Shown: in pieces, positions 9,935-18,075 of the stretch
How the letters are laid out: each line of letters starts with the position of its first letter
Position numbering within the stretch: position 1 is the stretch's first letter
From: Shewanella morhuae
GTDB taxonomy: Bacteria > Pseudomonadota > Gammaproteobacteria > Enterobacterales > Shewanellaceae
DNA length: 64,000 nucleotides
Direction of reading: 5' to 3'
Assembly: GCF_900156405.1 (NCBI RefSeq)
Contig: NZ_FTNN01000016.1
Span: 32,042-96,041 of the forward strand
The notes under the pieces: generated by a model
Database searches by the model: none
What the model was told of the DNA's origin: nothing
Seen by the model: only the letters and a program-made list of their open reading frames with translations
Program-made: the position numbers and the translations under genes

Positions 9935-9976
9935 TGTAAAATTCACAGTGTAAAATTTCTATTGTGAAATTGTAAA
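9935..9976. promoter_or_regulatory. Candidate operator array upstream of the ScfR-type regulator
   Basis: Three TGTAAA motifs (9935-9940, 9949-9954, 9971-9976) and an inverted pair TTCACA / TGTGAA (9943-9948 and 9964-9968 region) lie directly at and upstream of the regulator's start codon. Known ScfR proteins bind short AT-rich TTTGCAAA-like boxes, so an autoregulatory site is plausible. This is inference from motif repetition only. Confidence 0.4.
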
Positions 9977-10196
9977 CAAAAAAAGACTAGACTACAAATC
10001 AAGCAATCGAGAAGCGATTCAAGCAAACAACTTGAGTCAGCCAAATTCAAGAAATGCTTAAGTATGAATATTGAAAGCACTTAAAACGAAAGCACTTAAA
10101 ACGGACACGCCAAGTTGGAAAAAACTGTGAAACACCACCCGTTAAATCGAAACCCTGAACCGTATTTTTTAAATTGAAAGAGTAGAGGAACGAGCG

Positions 10197-10760
10197 ATGA
10201 CTATGTCAATAATCAGCAATAACCAGAGCAAAGCAAATTTAAACAACCTCATCGCAGAAGAAGTGCTAGCCGTAGTCCATGTTGGGATTGCCGAGCACGA
10301 AAAAATCGCCAAGGCAAAACTTTTCATCGACCGACTCTTTCCACTTAGCTCTGGTTCACATCAAGATGTGAGCAGCTACGTCGTTTACTACCAGCATTTG
10401 TTAGCCTTTTTTGCCGACGGTAGTCACAGCGGTTTACGCCAACCAAAACAGTTTGTGGCCTTTAATGGCACCAAAGATGCGCCTAGCGCTATCGTGTTAC
10501 AAGATAAGGACTATCACGTTGAGTTGAGCTTCGACCGTTGCGGCATGATAGGGGCTAAAGACGTGGCAAATTTGGAAGATATCCAAATCGAAGCGTCTTC
10601 AAGCATGTTAATGGACACCACCGAGGTGCGCTCAGCAGCCTCACGCCATTGGCTTAGCCTGCTACATGTCGGTATGCCTAGCGCTAACGATACTCAAGAT
10701 AAGTTATTTACAGCGAAAGATGGCAGTGATTACGATTTGAAAAGCATCGTAAATTTATAA
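10197..10760 (+). CDS. Stand-alone protein resembling the alpha/beta domain of malate synthase G
   Basis: 187 residues with no signal peptide. From about residue 40 to 160 the order of motifs follows malate synthase G (GlcB): a helix ending in PLSSGS, a GLRQPKQFVAF segment matching the family's NPGQFAGY region, a strand HVELSFD matching HIEI-D, then a GAKDVANLEDIQIEAS segment and an NWLGL-like WLSLL. The part corresponds to roughly GlcB residues 100-290, the alpha/beta insertion domain with short flanks of the barrel. The catalytic arginine, the metal-binding Glu/Asp and the catalytic Asp of the enzyme lie outside it, so enzymatic activity is unlikely. It is divergent from the ScfR-type regulator. 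The role is unknown; a metabolite-binding or regulatory role is speculation. Confidence 0.6.
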   Translation: MTMSIISNNQSKANLNNLIAEEVLAVVHVGIAEHEKIAKAKLFIDRLFPLSSGSHQDVSSYVVYYQHLLAFFADGSHSGLRQPKQFVAFNGTKDAPSAIVLQDKDYHVELSFDRCGMIGAKDVANLEDIQIEASSSMLMDTTEVRSAASRHWLSLLHVGMPSANDTQDKLFTAKDGSDYDLKSIVNL

Positions 10761-10770
10761 ATTCTCATGG

Positions 10771-10799
10771 GGAGATTAACTGCGCCGCAGTTGATCTCC
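10771..10799 (+). terminator. Hairpin after the malate-synthase-like gene
   Basis: A 13-bp stem with one G-U wobble (GGAGATTAACTGC / GCAGTTGATCTCC) and a 3-base loop, 10 bp after the stop codon. The T tract is poor, so it is a weak terminator or a 3'-end stabiliser. Confidence 0.5.
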
Positions 10800-11020
10800 A
10801 ACGCTTTACCTCTGTACAAATGTATCCCGCCAAACAATAAATAAAATTGATGATAAAAATAAGTTTAATTGATTTTATTGAAGCTAACACTCACAGCTAT
10901 AATGTCCCTAGCATCGTTTTCCAATATTAGTCCTTATTGATGGCCATTTTTTATTAGCGGTATTTAATGTAAATAATGGCATTGGAGCGATAATATTTAA
11001 TCGCTAGTGCATAGGTAGAT

Positions 11021-11971
11021 ATGAAACTTTCATCAAAATTACAAGACGTCAGCAAACGTCAGCGCATTATTTTTATCTGTGCGGGTTTATTATGCCTCAC
11101 ACCTTTTATCTCATCTCCTATGGCGTTAGTGCTAGGTTTTACCTTGGCAAGCTTAGGTTGGGTACCGGTGGACTGGAATATCACTGCACTGACAAAAAAA
11201 CTCCTATCCTATTCAATCATTGGTTTAGGCTTTGGCATTAATGTCACCACCGCCATAGAGGCCAGCACTCACAACTTTGGTTTGATTGTAGGGTCAATTT
11301 TTTTCACTCTTGGCCTTGGTTTTGTACTCACCCGCGCCCTCAAGTTTGATCACGTGACAGGCCATTTAATTGCCTCTGGCACTGCTATTTGTGGTGGTAG
11401 CGCTATCGCCGCTGTCGCCCCTGCGATTAATGCCAAAAATGATCAAACGGCTACGGCATTAGCTTGTGTGTTTGTGCTCAATTCAGTTGCACTATTTTTA
11501 TTTCCCGCAGTTGGCCATTTACTCAATATGAGCCAATACGATTTTGGTGTGTGGAGTGCCATTGCAATCCACGACACCTCATCGGTTGTCGGTGCAGCAT
11601 CAGCCTATGGTGACGAAGCCTTAAAAATCGCCACAACCATAAAACTCGCTCGTGCACTGTGGATTATCCCTATCGCCCTAGTCAGCGCTATGGTATTTGG
11701 TGGCGATAAACGCAAAATTAATCTGCCATATTTTATTGGTTTTTATTGCTTAGCGATTGCTATCGCACATTGGTTACCACAATTTAATACCGTTTATGAC
11801 ACCCTGTTTATGCTCTCAAAACGCGCACTCGTAGTGTGTTTATTTTTGATTGGTGCAGGAATTACTGTGCAGAAAATGCGCGCGAGTGGCCCAAAACCTT
11901 TACTACTTGGGGTAATGTTATGGGCAGCAATTGGTGTGACGTCTTTAGTATATATTCTTTATTTTCAGTAG
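11021..11971 (+). CDS. YeiH/UPF0324-family putative transporter
   Basis: Polytopic inner-membrane protein of 316 residues with about ten predicted hydrophobic helices. It carries the family signatures GTAICGGSAIAAVAPAI (about residues 121-137) and IHDTSSVVGAASAYG (about 187-201), typical of the YeiH (PSE/UPF0324) family annotated as putative sulfate exporters; the true substrate is not known. It is a single gene. A perfect hairpin (11983-12007) follows the stop and overlaps the end of a tiny convergent reading frame. No adjacent LysR regulator is visible, unlike yeiE-yeiH in E. coli. Confidence 0.85.
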   Translation: MKLSSKLQDVSKRQRIIFICAGLLCLTPFISSPMALVLGFTLASLGWVPVDWNITALTKKLLSYSIIGLGFGINVTTAIEASTHNFGLIVGSIFFTLGLGFVLTRALKFDHVTGHLIASGTAICGGSAIAAVAPAINAKNDQTATALACVFVLNSVALFLFPAVGHLLNMSQYDFGVWSAIAIHDTSSVVGAASAYGDEALKIATTIKLARALWIIPIALVSAMVFGGDKRKINLPYFIGFYCLAIAIAHWLPQFNTVYDTLFMLSKRALVVCLFLIGAGITVQKMRASGPKPLLLGVMLWAAIGVTSLVYILYFQ

Positions 11972-11982
11972 TTAATATTTAT

Positions 11983-12007
11983 GATGGCAGAGCTTTACTC
12001 TGCCATC
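11983..12007. terminator. Hairpin between the YeiH-family gene and a convergent small ORF
   Basis: A perfect 10-bp stem (GATGGCAGAG / CTCTGCCATC) with loop CTTTA, 11 bp after the transporter stop. There is no T tract on either side, so termination would be weak. The right arm is coding for the small minus-strand frame at 11995-12147. Confidence 0.5.
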
Positions 12008-12147
12008 GACTTCATTCGCCAAGCCAAACAAAGTACGCCTAAAAAAGCGAATAATTCAATCAATGAGCGTATTAGCCCAAAGGTTTGCGTTGACGCGATT
12101 AAGGCTATCAGGCAAAACACGAGTATCAGCCAGTTTTTCAATTGCAT
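11995..12147 (-). CDS. Putative 50-residue two-helix membrane protein
   Basis: Found by reading the minus strand between the YeiH-family gene and the PqiA-like gene. The frame runs ATG (12147) to TAA (11995). It begins MQLKNWLILVFCLIALIAST, a clear membrane helix, and has a second helix (LIELFAFLGVLCLAW, about residues 29-43) and a basic/acidic tail. An AGGA sequence lies only 2 bases before the ATG, which is close for a ribosome site. No family is recognised. Two well-formed hydrophobic segments in a 388-bp gap make it more credible than chance, but expression is not shown. Confidence 0.45.
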   Translation of the reverse strand: MQLKNWLILVFCLIALIASTQTFGLIRSLIELFAFLGVLCLAWRMKSMAE

Positions 12148-12251
12148 CTTCCTGCAAACATAGGGGATGCTTATTATTGTTTAGAACTTAAAACCTCACA
12201 AATATCATTTATTAATAACAAATAGCTATAACAGCTAAGTCAAACCTGCGC

Positions 12252-12350
12252 TTATTGTGCAGCCTTATCGTCTGATGCCGTTTTGTTAGCGGCACTAACT
12301 TGATAATCTTAAGTACAGCCCTGCATCAAGCACATACACAAAACTAGCAT
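12252..12350 (-). pseudogene. Possible small lipoprotein frame interrupted by an in-frame stop
   Basis: Starts with an ATG 8 bp after the stop of the PqiA-like gene, on the same strand. Codons 1-13 (MLVLCMCLMQGCT) look like a short lipoprotein signal with the cysteine at position 12. Codon 14 is TAA. The same frame then continues for 18 polar residues (DYQVSAANKTASDDKAAQ) to a second TAA. The polar tail is what one would expect of a small lipoprotein, so this may be a nonsense-mutated gene. It is equally possible that the 13-codon peptide is fortuitous. Confidence 0.3.
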
Positions 12351-12358
12351 TAATATCA

Positions 12359-13006
12359 CTACAAAATTGGCGTTGGGCGAGGCACCAAATAACCACTTAG
12401 AATCGATAACATGCAGTAAGCGGTAAAAAAGTAAAAACCGTTTTCAAATTGCGCCTGGGTTTTCAGCATTTCCCCCATACCGCCTGAGGCGTTTCCCGCC
12501 ATAAAGGTGATAATCAACGCCACCACAAACACATCTGCCATCGACCACTTAGCAAGCGCGTTGACCAAAACGTTAATCCTAAATTTTAGGCCAATTGAGC
12601 TAACACATTGTTGTACTAACATTAAGCTCAATTTTAAGGCGGGAACAACCACACTGAATAACATAACTAAGCCCGCAACGAGTCCATTACCAGAGTGATA
12701 AAGCTCGGTTACTGTCCCCCAAATACTGCGAGTTTTCTGCAGTACTTCGACTTCGCCCTTAAGGCTATTGAGCCCAAGCAAACCACTGACCATACCTAGC
12801 ATGCCGCGAGCACGATCGCGCTCCGAGTCTGCATCAAAGCTTTGGGCAACTTGCGCTACACCTTGTTCAGCAAGCTGAGCCTTATCGATACTGCCGCTAA
12901 TACTCATAATAGGCTGAGTCACTCCGGGGATTAATAATGCTAAGGATAAAAGAATGATAAATATAGAAAATGATGATTTCATAGTACGGTTCATTACGCA
13001 GCCCAT
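12359..13006 (-). CDS. PqiA-like (paraquat-inducible protein A family) membrane protein
   Basis: 215 residues with an N-terminal membrane segment (SIFIILLSLALLIPGVTQP, about 12-30), a periplasmic stretch, then three further helices. The segment ALAKWSMADVFVVALIITFMAG (about 145-166) is the signature of PqiA family members, which work with MCE (PqiB/YebT) proteins in lipid transport across the envelope. No pqiB/pqiC partner is nearby, and the protein is half the length of E. coli PqiA, corresponding to one of its repeats. Start is uncertain between 13006 and two internal ATGs (codons 5 and 9); none has a good ribosome site. Confidence 0.75.
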   Translation of the reverse strand: MGCVMNRTMKSSFSIFIILLSLALLIPGVTQPIMSISGSIDKAQLAEQGVAQVAQSFDADSERDRARGMLGMVSGLLGLNSLKGEVEVLQKTRSIWGTVTELYHSGNGLVAGLVMLFSVVVPALKLSLMLVQQCVSSIGLKFRINVLVNALAKWSMADVFVVALIITFMAGNASGGMGEMLKTQAQFENGFYFFTAYCMLSILSGYLVPRPTPIL

Positions 13007-13111
13007 TACATTGTTTGAACAGATAAATTCATTTTATAGTTTTTAGCACAGGCGCTGCAATCGTTCACACCAGCCACTCACATCACCGGCGCGAAGAATA
13101 GAATATGAAAA

Positions 13112-14369
13112 TCAGTAGAAAGGTGTTGGGTCAATATCAAGTGAACTCGGCGATACGCCACGCTCAACATAAAGTTCAGATTGTAATAGGTCTACCATAG
13201 TGACCTCTGTATAACGCTTAAATTTTATAGAGTAAAAACACTTCACTACCGGATGTAATGCATCTCTATCCTTTGAGGTCCAAACAATCCCAATCTGGCC
13301 ATCGGATAACTCCACCAGAGAGCCTACTGGGTAAATACCGATACAACGAATAAAGTCATAGACCAACTCTTGGTCTAAATGGAATGGCGTTAAACTGAGC
13401 AGAATTTTAAACGCCGCTGCAGGGCTCATGGCTTCTTTATAACAGCGCGTTGCTGTTAAGGCATCAAAGATATCGACGATACAGCTCATGCGACCATGAA
13501 GAGGGATTTCATCACCTTTTAAGCCCCTTGGGTAACCACGCCCATCGAGTTTTTCATGATGCATCAAACAGATATCTTTACTTAGTTGCGATAATCCTTT
13601 CGCTTCGTTCATGATCGCTAACGCATACACTTGATGCAACTTCATATGCTCAAATTCTTCAGGCGTCAGTTTTCCCGGTTTATGCAGCACTTTATTGTCG
13701 ACTTTAATCTTACCAATATCATGTAAAATCCCGCCGACGGCCATCTCCCGCAACTTATCACGATCAAATTGTAAATACTTGCCAAAGGTTACTAATAAAA
13801 AAGCCACATTTACTGAATGTTCAAGTAGATAAGCATCTTTTGATGCGCAGCGCTGACATACATTTAAGCGCGTCAGCATCTAACATAACAGACTCTATCA
13901 TGTTGTCTGCTAAAGCCTCGAATGGTCCAACCTCGATAGCCTTGCCCTCAAAGGTCTCGGATAATACTTTACGAATGAGATCTTTAGCCTCAATCAGCAT
14001 CACCTTTGCTTGATCTTGTTGCTTTTCACGACTGATGGGTACTTTTTGACTTTCTGTTTCACTCGCAATAGGAGTTACAGGGACTACATGAGGATGAGGG
14101 TGAGTAATCGTTTCCTTACTTAAACCGCAATGTTCAGCAGAGCGCTGCGCATCAACCCAAACAAACTTAATACCATTTTTTGTTAGCTGAGCAATGGTAT
14201 CTTTATGCTTAATTTGTCCAGCATTCGTAATGGCAAGCTGGCCCTTATCCGGTTTGTCGATCGCACAGACAAACATGCCTAATGTCAGTTGCGACACAGG
14301 TAATTTGATTAGGTCAACTAATCCTGCTGACTCATTCATATCTACAACCCCAAGGATGATTGCCTGCAT
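13112..14369 (-). pseudogene. DUF3391/HD-GYP cyclic-di-GMP phosphodiesterase, frameshifted
   Basis: Two overlapping frames together make one protein of about 418 residues. The first (14369 to 13821) carries the N-terminal DUF3391 region (LIKLPVSQLTLGMFVCAID) and ends RIKRCLST. The second picks up KDAYLLEHSVNVAFLL and continues with a complete HD-GYP domain: HDIGKIKVDN, HHEKLDGRGYPRGL and DIFDALTA. The junction is a run of four A on the coding strand (T at 13838-13841); removing one A restores RIK-DAYLLEHS exactly. HD-GYP enzymes hydrolyse cyclic-di-GMP, and all visible catalytic motifs are intact. It is a real frameshift, a +1 slip at AAA-AGA, or a sequencing error. Confidence 0.8.
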
Positions 14370-14594
14370 AATATATCAATTTTAAAGATACGATACTAAA
14401 GCGACCTACACTCGCATATTCTGTTGCAGTTATTATCTGAATTCTGGTTTATTCATAATATAACGTAGATGCGAGGCGCATTCTAAGCTGAATATTAGAT
14501 AATCACTATAGACTTTGCTGCTAAACGACATACGCCAAACTTAAGTGAAGGAAACAAGGTCTTAAATGTTGCTTATGTGAGCAAGACTTTGCCC

Positions 14595-15944
14595 TTACTC
14601 AATAACGCCCTCTGCCAATAATCCATGGTGCAGGCTGAGTTGCCAAGACACAGCACTATGTGTAATGCATCTATGACTACTGAGTAAGATAGCGCAACCT
14701 TGAGAGCTTAAGTACTGCAGCAAATACCACGCTTTATCATAGTAATGCTTATCCATTCCTGCTAATGGGTCGTCCAATAACAACACCTTAGGCTGTAAGC
14801 AAGCTAATGAGGCTAAAGCAATTAAATGCTGTTGCCCGTGGGATAGTTTATAAGGTGGCAATTCAGCTAAATCCGATAAACCCAGCTCCTCCAACATTTG
14901 CGCAGCCCGTTCTTTAGGGAGCTTAAAACGCGTTAAGCTAAACTGCATTTCGGCTAACACGCTAATCTCAAACAATTGTCGACTCGGTCTTTGGATCAGC
15001 AGCCCTAGATCAGCACCGTAAACGCCCAGCTTAGGCCTTCGTCCTAGCACCTTAATCGGCAGTCGCTGCTTTAAGTTGAGCACACCCGCTAAGCCCTTTA
15101 ATAAGCCGGTTTTACCTGAGCCGTTCTCTCCCACTAAGGTCACTATCTCACCCGCTTTAAGCTTAAACCCCTGCGGACACGTAAATAGCACTGGACAACC
15201 ATCAAACCCAAATTCAAAAGATTCCGCGTTGATCAAGACTTTGCCTGTATGCTCAAACTTAGCCTGATCTCGCCACGTAGACATTTCAATTTGCGCCGCC
15301 TCGCTCACCGTATAGATGCCTTCCGATAATTTGCCCGCCCCTAGCTGCCAGTAATGCTGAATAATCCCAGCGAAGGCCAAAGAGTTATGCTCAACCAACA
15401 CTAGCGCCATGCCCTCTTGGAGAAGATTGCCAAGCACCACCAGCAGTTCACTCACGCCGTGATCATCAAGTTGTGCCCACGGCTCATCAAGCAGCAGTAA
15501 ATGTGGCTCGCACGCTAACTGAGCAGCAATCATTAAGCGGTATGTTTGACCAACGGAAAGCGTATTGAGCTGCGTATCGAGACGTAAGTACAAGCCGGCA
15601 CGCCGCAGTGCCAATTGCACTTTAGAGAGTATTTGTTCAGCGGGAATACCGAAGGCTTCTAAAGCGAAGCTGATTTCTGCGCCGACGGTTTTTCGCAATA
15701 GCTGTTTCTGCGGGTCTTGTGTGACTAAACCCGTCACTAACTTGGGGAAACGCCAGATCTCGCCTTCATGCGGGCGATTTAACACGCCCGCAAGTAGATT
15801 GAGTAAACTCGATTTTCCAGAGCCCGTAGGACCGCTCACACAATGACACTGACCAACGCCAATCGTTAAGTTAATGTCCAGCAATACCGTTGACAACTGA
15901 CTACCATAGTTGAAGCTAACGCCTTCAAGCGTGATGAGTTTCAT
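14595..15944 (-). CDS. Tandem ABC ATPase of energy-coupling-factor (ECF) type
   Basis: 449 residues made of two ABC ATPase domains in one chain, as in fused EcfA-A' proteins of vitamin and cobalt/nickel uptake systems. Domain 1 (about 1-220): Walker A GPTGSGKSS, signature LSVGQ, Walker B LLLLDEPWAQLDD. Domain 2 (about 235-449): Walker A GENGSGKTG, signature LSHGQ, Walker B LLLDDPLAGMD, where the catalytic glutamate is replaced by aspartate. No EcfT transmembrane protein or S component is visible in the window, so the partner must be elsewhere or lost. The substrate cannot be stated. The ATG overlaps the stop of a 23-codon frame upstream. Confidence 0.82.
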   Translation of the reverse strand: MKLITLEGVSFNYGSQLSTVLLDINLTIGVGQCHCVSGPTGSGKSSLLNLLAGVLNRPHEGEIWRFPKLVTGLVTQDPQKQLLRKTVGAEISFALEAFGIPAEQILSKVQLALRRAGLYLRLDTQLNTLSVGQTYRLMIAAQLACEPHLLLLDEPWAQLDDHGVSELLVVLGNLLQEGMALVLVEHNSLAFAGIIQHYWQLGAGKLSEGIYTVSEAAQIEMSTWRDQAKFEHTGKVLINAESFEFGFDGCPVLFTCPQGFKLKAGEIVTLVGENGSGKTGLLKGLAGVLNLKQRLPIKVLGRRPKLGVYGADLGLLIQRPSRQLFEISVLAEMQFSLTRFKLPKERAAQMLEELGLSDLAELPPYKLSHGQQHLIALASLACLQPKVLLLDDPLAGMDKHYYDKAWYLLQYLSSQGCAILLSSHRCITHSAVSWQLSLHHGLLAEGVIE

Positions 15945-16012
15945 GCTCGCCCTGCTGCTATCAGAGGGTCATACAGGCCATCGTTTTCATCTTGTGAGCT
16001 CGTCGTAATCAT
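15941..16012 (-). CDS. Possible 23-codon upstream peptide coupled to the ECF ATPase
   Basis: ATG at 16012; the TGA overlaps the ATPase start as ATGA, the classic coupling arrangement. The peptide is polar (starts MITTSSQDENDGLYDPLIAA). No ribosome site is evident. It could be a leader peptide, a relic of a deleted upstream ECF gene or chance. Confidence 0.25.
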   Translation of the reverse strand: MITTSSQDENDGLYDPLIAAGRA

Positions 16013-16436
16013 ATTTGCAGGTCGCGTATAAAATGTAAGCTGTACTCGCTATTGTGAGTCGCTGCGATTCAGTCTCAATTTAAAAACCATTAAAAACCAA
16101 CTTAGATCAACTAATTAAACTAAAGAGAAAATGATTCCACAACAAACAGACAGAATGTCTATCAAGGATAATTTTACCGACAAAAAGACCCGCTTAAGTC
16201 ACGGTTTTTATCGTCATAAAATGAGACCATAGCTAAAGTCACATACTAGAAGCTTACATCTTGACACTCTTGATTGTGGCCTTTAATTTGAGCGAAAGTT
16301 TCTTATTTATAAACAACAGCTAATAAAGGTAAATGACTTGAAAAATAGTTCATAAGCCTGAGTCGTGTTTATTGATGCTGGTGACTGATAATGTGACCTT
16401 CAGCCCTGCCTTTATTCTTAATTTTGGGAGTTTTAT
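15945..16436. other. Intergenic region between the ECF ATPase and menF
   Basis: About 490 bp that must hold the divergent promoters for the ATPase and menF. It contains the 23-codon frame above and a 33-codon plus-strand frame (16131-16232) with a weak AAAGAG before it and no recognisable product. No riboswitch or strong hairpin is seen. Confidence 0.5.
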
Positions 16437-17795
16437 TTGCCTGTTCATGCCCTGTCTGAAGACCTTAAGTCTCTCATCGACAAACTCATCCAATTAAAGC
16501 TAACCCCAGTGGTAGAAGGGCTCGTACAGCTATCTGTTAGCACAGTCGCGCTGCCTTTAATTCCATGGCTGGCATCACAGACCCTATTTCCACGTATTTA
16601 CTGGCATGGGCGCGATAGAATTGAAGAGGTCGCAGCGATAGGGGCGTGTAAAGATATTAAATTTGAAACGGCAATGAGCGATCAGCAACTGGCCACTATC
16701 TATCAAGAGCAGCGAGCCTTATCTACCAATCAGAATATCCGTTACTACGGTGGTGTCGCTTTTGATCGCACCATAGACTCTTGGCCCGAGTTTGGTAACA
16801 GTCGTTTTATCCTGCCACGCATTGAGTTTAGGCGCAGCGGGAACCAATTTAGCCTATTAGTGAATCTTAACTTTGCCGATAATGATCACCATAGCGAAAT
16901 AGATAACGCCATTGCTGCCATTGAAGCAATTATGCCAGCCAAACCACTTTCGCCACCAAAAAAAATCGGCTTACGGGGCCGCACAGATACACCCAATTTT
17001 ACACGCTGGAAAACCCTTGTTGAACAGGTTATCGAGCCTAAGTTTAATCAAGACACGCCAAAAGTAGTGCTGTCTCGGTTAACTCAGCTTGACGTTAACG
17101 AACCCGTTGATCCTTGGATGGTACTCGCCTGCTGGCAAGGACGTAATCCTAATAGCTTCCAATTTGGTTTTCAGTTTAGCCCAGAGCGCACTTTTATCTC
17201 TTGCTCACCAGAGCGTTTATTTCGCCGTAATCAACAAGAATTATTTACCGAAGCGCTTGCCGGTACAACGATTCGCGGCTTAAGCCAAGAAGAGGATATC
17301 GCACTGGCAAACGCCTTATTAGAGGACAATAAAAATAGCGTTGAAAACCAACTTGTTCGCAGCCATATCGTCAATATGCTTACGCCATTGAGTCGTTATG
17401 TTGGCGCCGATGAACTCGCCACTATTTTTAAACTCAACCATATTCAGCACTTACACCGTGCAATTCATGCCGAGCTAAAAACAGGTGTCAATGATTTTCA
17501 ACTGTTACAAGCCCTGCATCCAACGCCTGCCGTAGGTGGGTTGCCCAGACACTCGGCAATGAGTTTTATTCGCCAGCAAGAAGGCTATATGCGTGGTTGG
17601 TACGCCGGTGCCTGTGGCTATTTCAATCAGTACGAAAGTGAGTTTTCGGTCGCAATCCGTAGCGCACTTATCGAACCCGGTCGAATTAATTTATTTGCAG
17701 GCGCGGGGATTATTGCAGGTTCTGATCCACAAGCAGAATGGCAAGAATTAGAGAATAAACTCGCAACTATTGTGTCGATTCTTTTCGAGCTGTAG
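16437..17795 (+). CDS. menF: Isochorismate synthase (menaquinone pathway)
   Basis: Isomerises chorismate to isochorismate, the first step of menaquinone synthesis, important for anaerobic respiration. The 452 residues end in the chorismate-binding domain with FTEALAGTTIRGLS, HLHRAIHAEL, LHPTPAVGGLP and RGWYAGACGYF. The start is a TTG at 16437, supported by GGGAG about 7 bases upstream and no better ATG nearby. No other men genes adjoin. It is more like MenF than EntC because no siderophore genes are nearby. Confidence 0.92.
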   Translation: MPVHALSEDLKSLIDKLIQLKLTPVVEGLVQLSVSTVALPLIPWLASQTLFPRIYWHGRDRIEEVAAIGACKDIKFETAMSDQQLATIYQEQRALSTNQNIRYYGGVAFDRTIDSWPEFGNSRFILPRIEFRRSGNQFSLLVNLNFADNDHHSEIDNAIAAIEAIMPAKPLSPPKKIGLRGRTDTPNFTRWKTLVEQVIEPKFNQDTPKVVLSRLTQLDVNEPVDPWMVLACWQGRNPNSFQFGFQFSPERTFISCSPERLFRRNQQELFTEALAGTTIRGLSQEEDIALANALLEDNKNSVENQLVRSHIVNMLTPLSRYVGADELATIFKLNHIQHLHRAIHAELKTGVNDFQLLQALHPTPAVGGLPRHSAMSFIRQQEGYMRGWYAGACGYFNQYESEFSVAIRSALIEPGRINLFAGAGIIAGSDPQAEWQELENKLATIVSILFEL

Positions 17796-17939
17796 AGCTA
17801 TAGAATTGCCAAACTATCAGCAGTTAGCACTCACCTCCTGAAACGGTCACTAACTATTAGTCGCGTTACCAACGCTCGCCTTAAAGATATCCAAACTGTC
17901 AAAGGCATTACCGTCGATAAGCACTTTTAAACAGCGGGC

Positions 17940-17967
17940 TTGCATCTTAAGACTCGCCCACTATAAT
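17940..17967 (+). promoter_or_regulatory. Sigma-70 promoter for yhhQ
   Basis: TTGCAT (17940-17945), a 16-base spacer and a perfect TATAAT (17962-17967). It gives a leader of about 100 nt before the yhhQ ATG, long enough to hold the riboswitch candidate. Confidence 0.7.
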
Positions 17968-18030
17968 GACGACCCCGATTTCAGTGCGCTGTTATCGATG
18001 ATTTCGTCGTAAACATAATAAAATAAATAT

Positions 18031-18069
18031 TAGCGGGTTCCCTCACCCCGCCCTACACAACTAAAAAGG
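18031..18069 (+). promoter_or_regulatory. Candidate preQ1-I riboswitch in the yhhQ leader
   Basis: A 5-bp stem GCGGG (18033-18037) / CCCGC (18047-18051) encloses the loop TTCCCTCAC, followed by the A-rich tail ACACAACTAAAAAGG. This matches the preQ1-I layout (GGGUUC, pyrimidine-rich loop, CCC, then an A-rich tail containing CUAA). The loop CCT (18041-18043) can pair with AGG of the Shine-Dalgarno (18067-18069), the pseudoknot that hides the ribosome site in this class. The gene downstream is a queuosine-precursor transporter, a known target class. Inference from pattern; no covariance search was possible. Confidence 0.65.
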
Positions 18070-18075
18070 CCACCT

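Noticed and set aside
11981..12163. 60-codon plus-strand frame after the YeiH-family gene
   Set aside because: Antisense to a better minus-strand candidate with two membrane helices; composition is not protein-like.
13112..13879. Independent start of a separate HD-GYP protein at the internal ATG at 13879
   Set aside because: The first dozen residues of that frame are unlike the family, while the frame joins perfectly to the upstream one after removal of one base.
16131..16232. 33-codon plus-strand frame upstream of menF
   Set aside because: Only a weak AAAGAG precedes it and the product resembles nothing; chance is sufficient.
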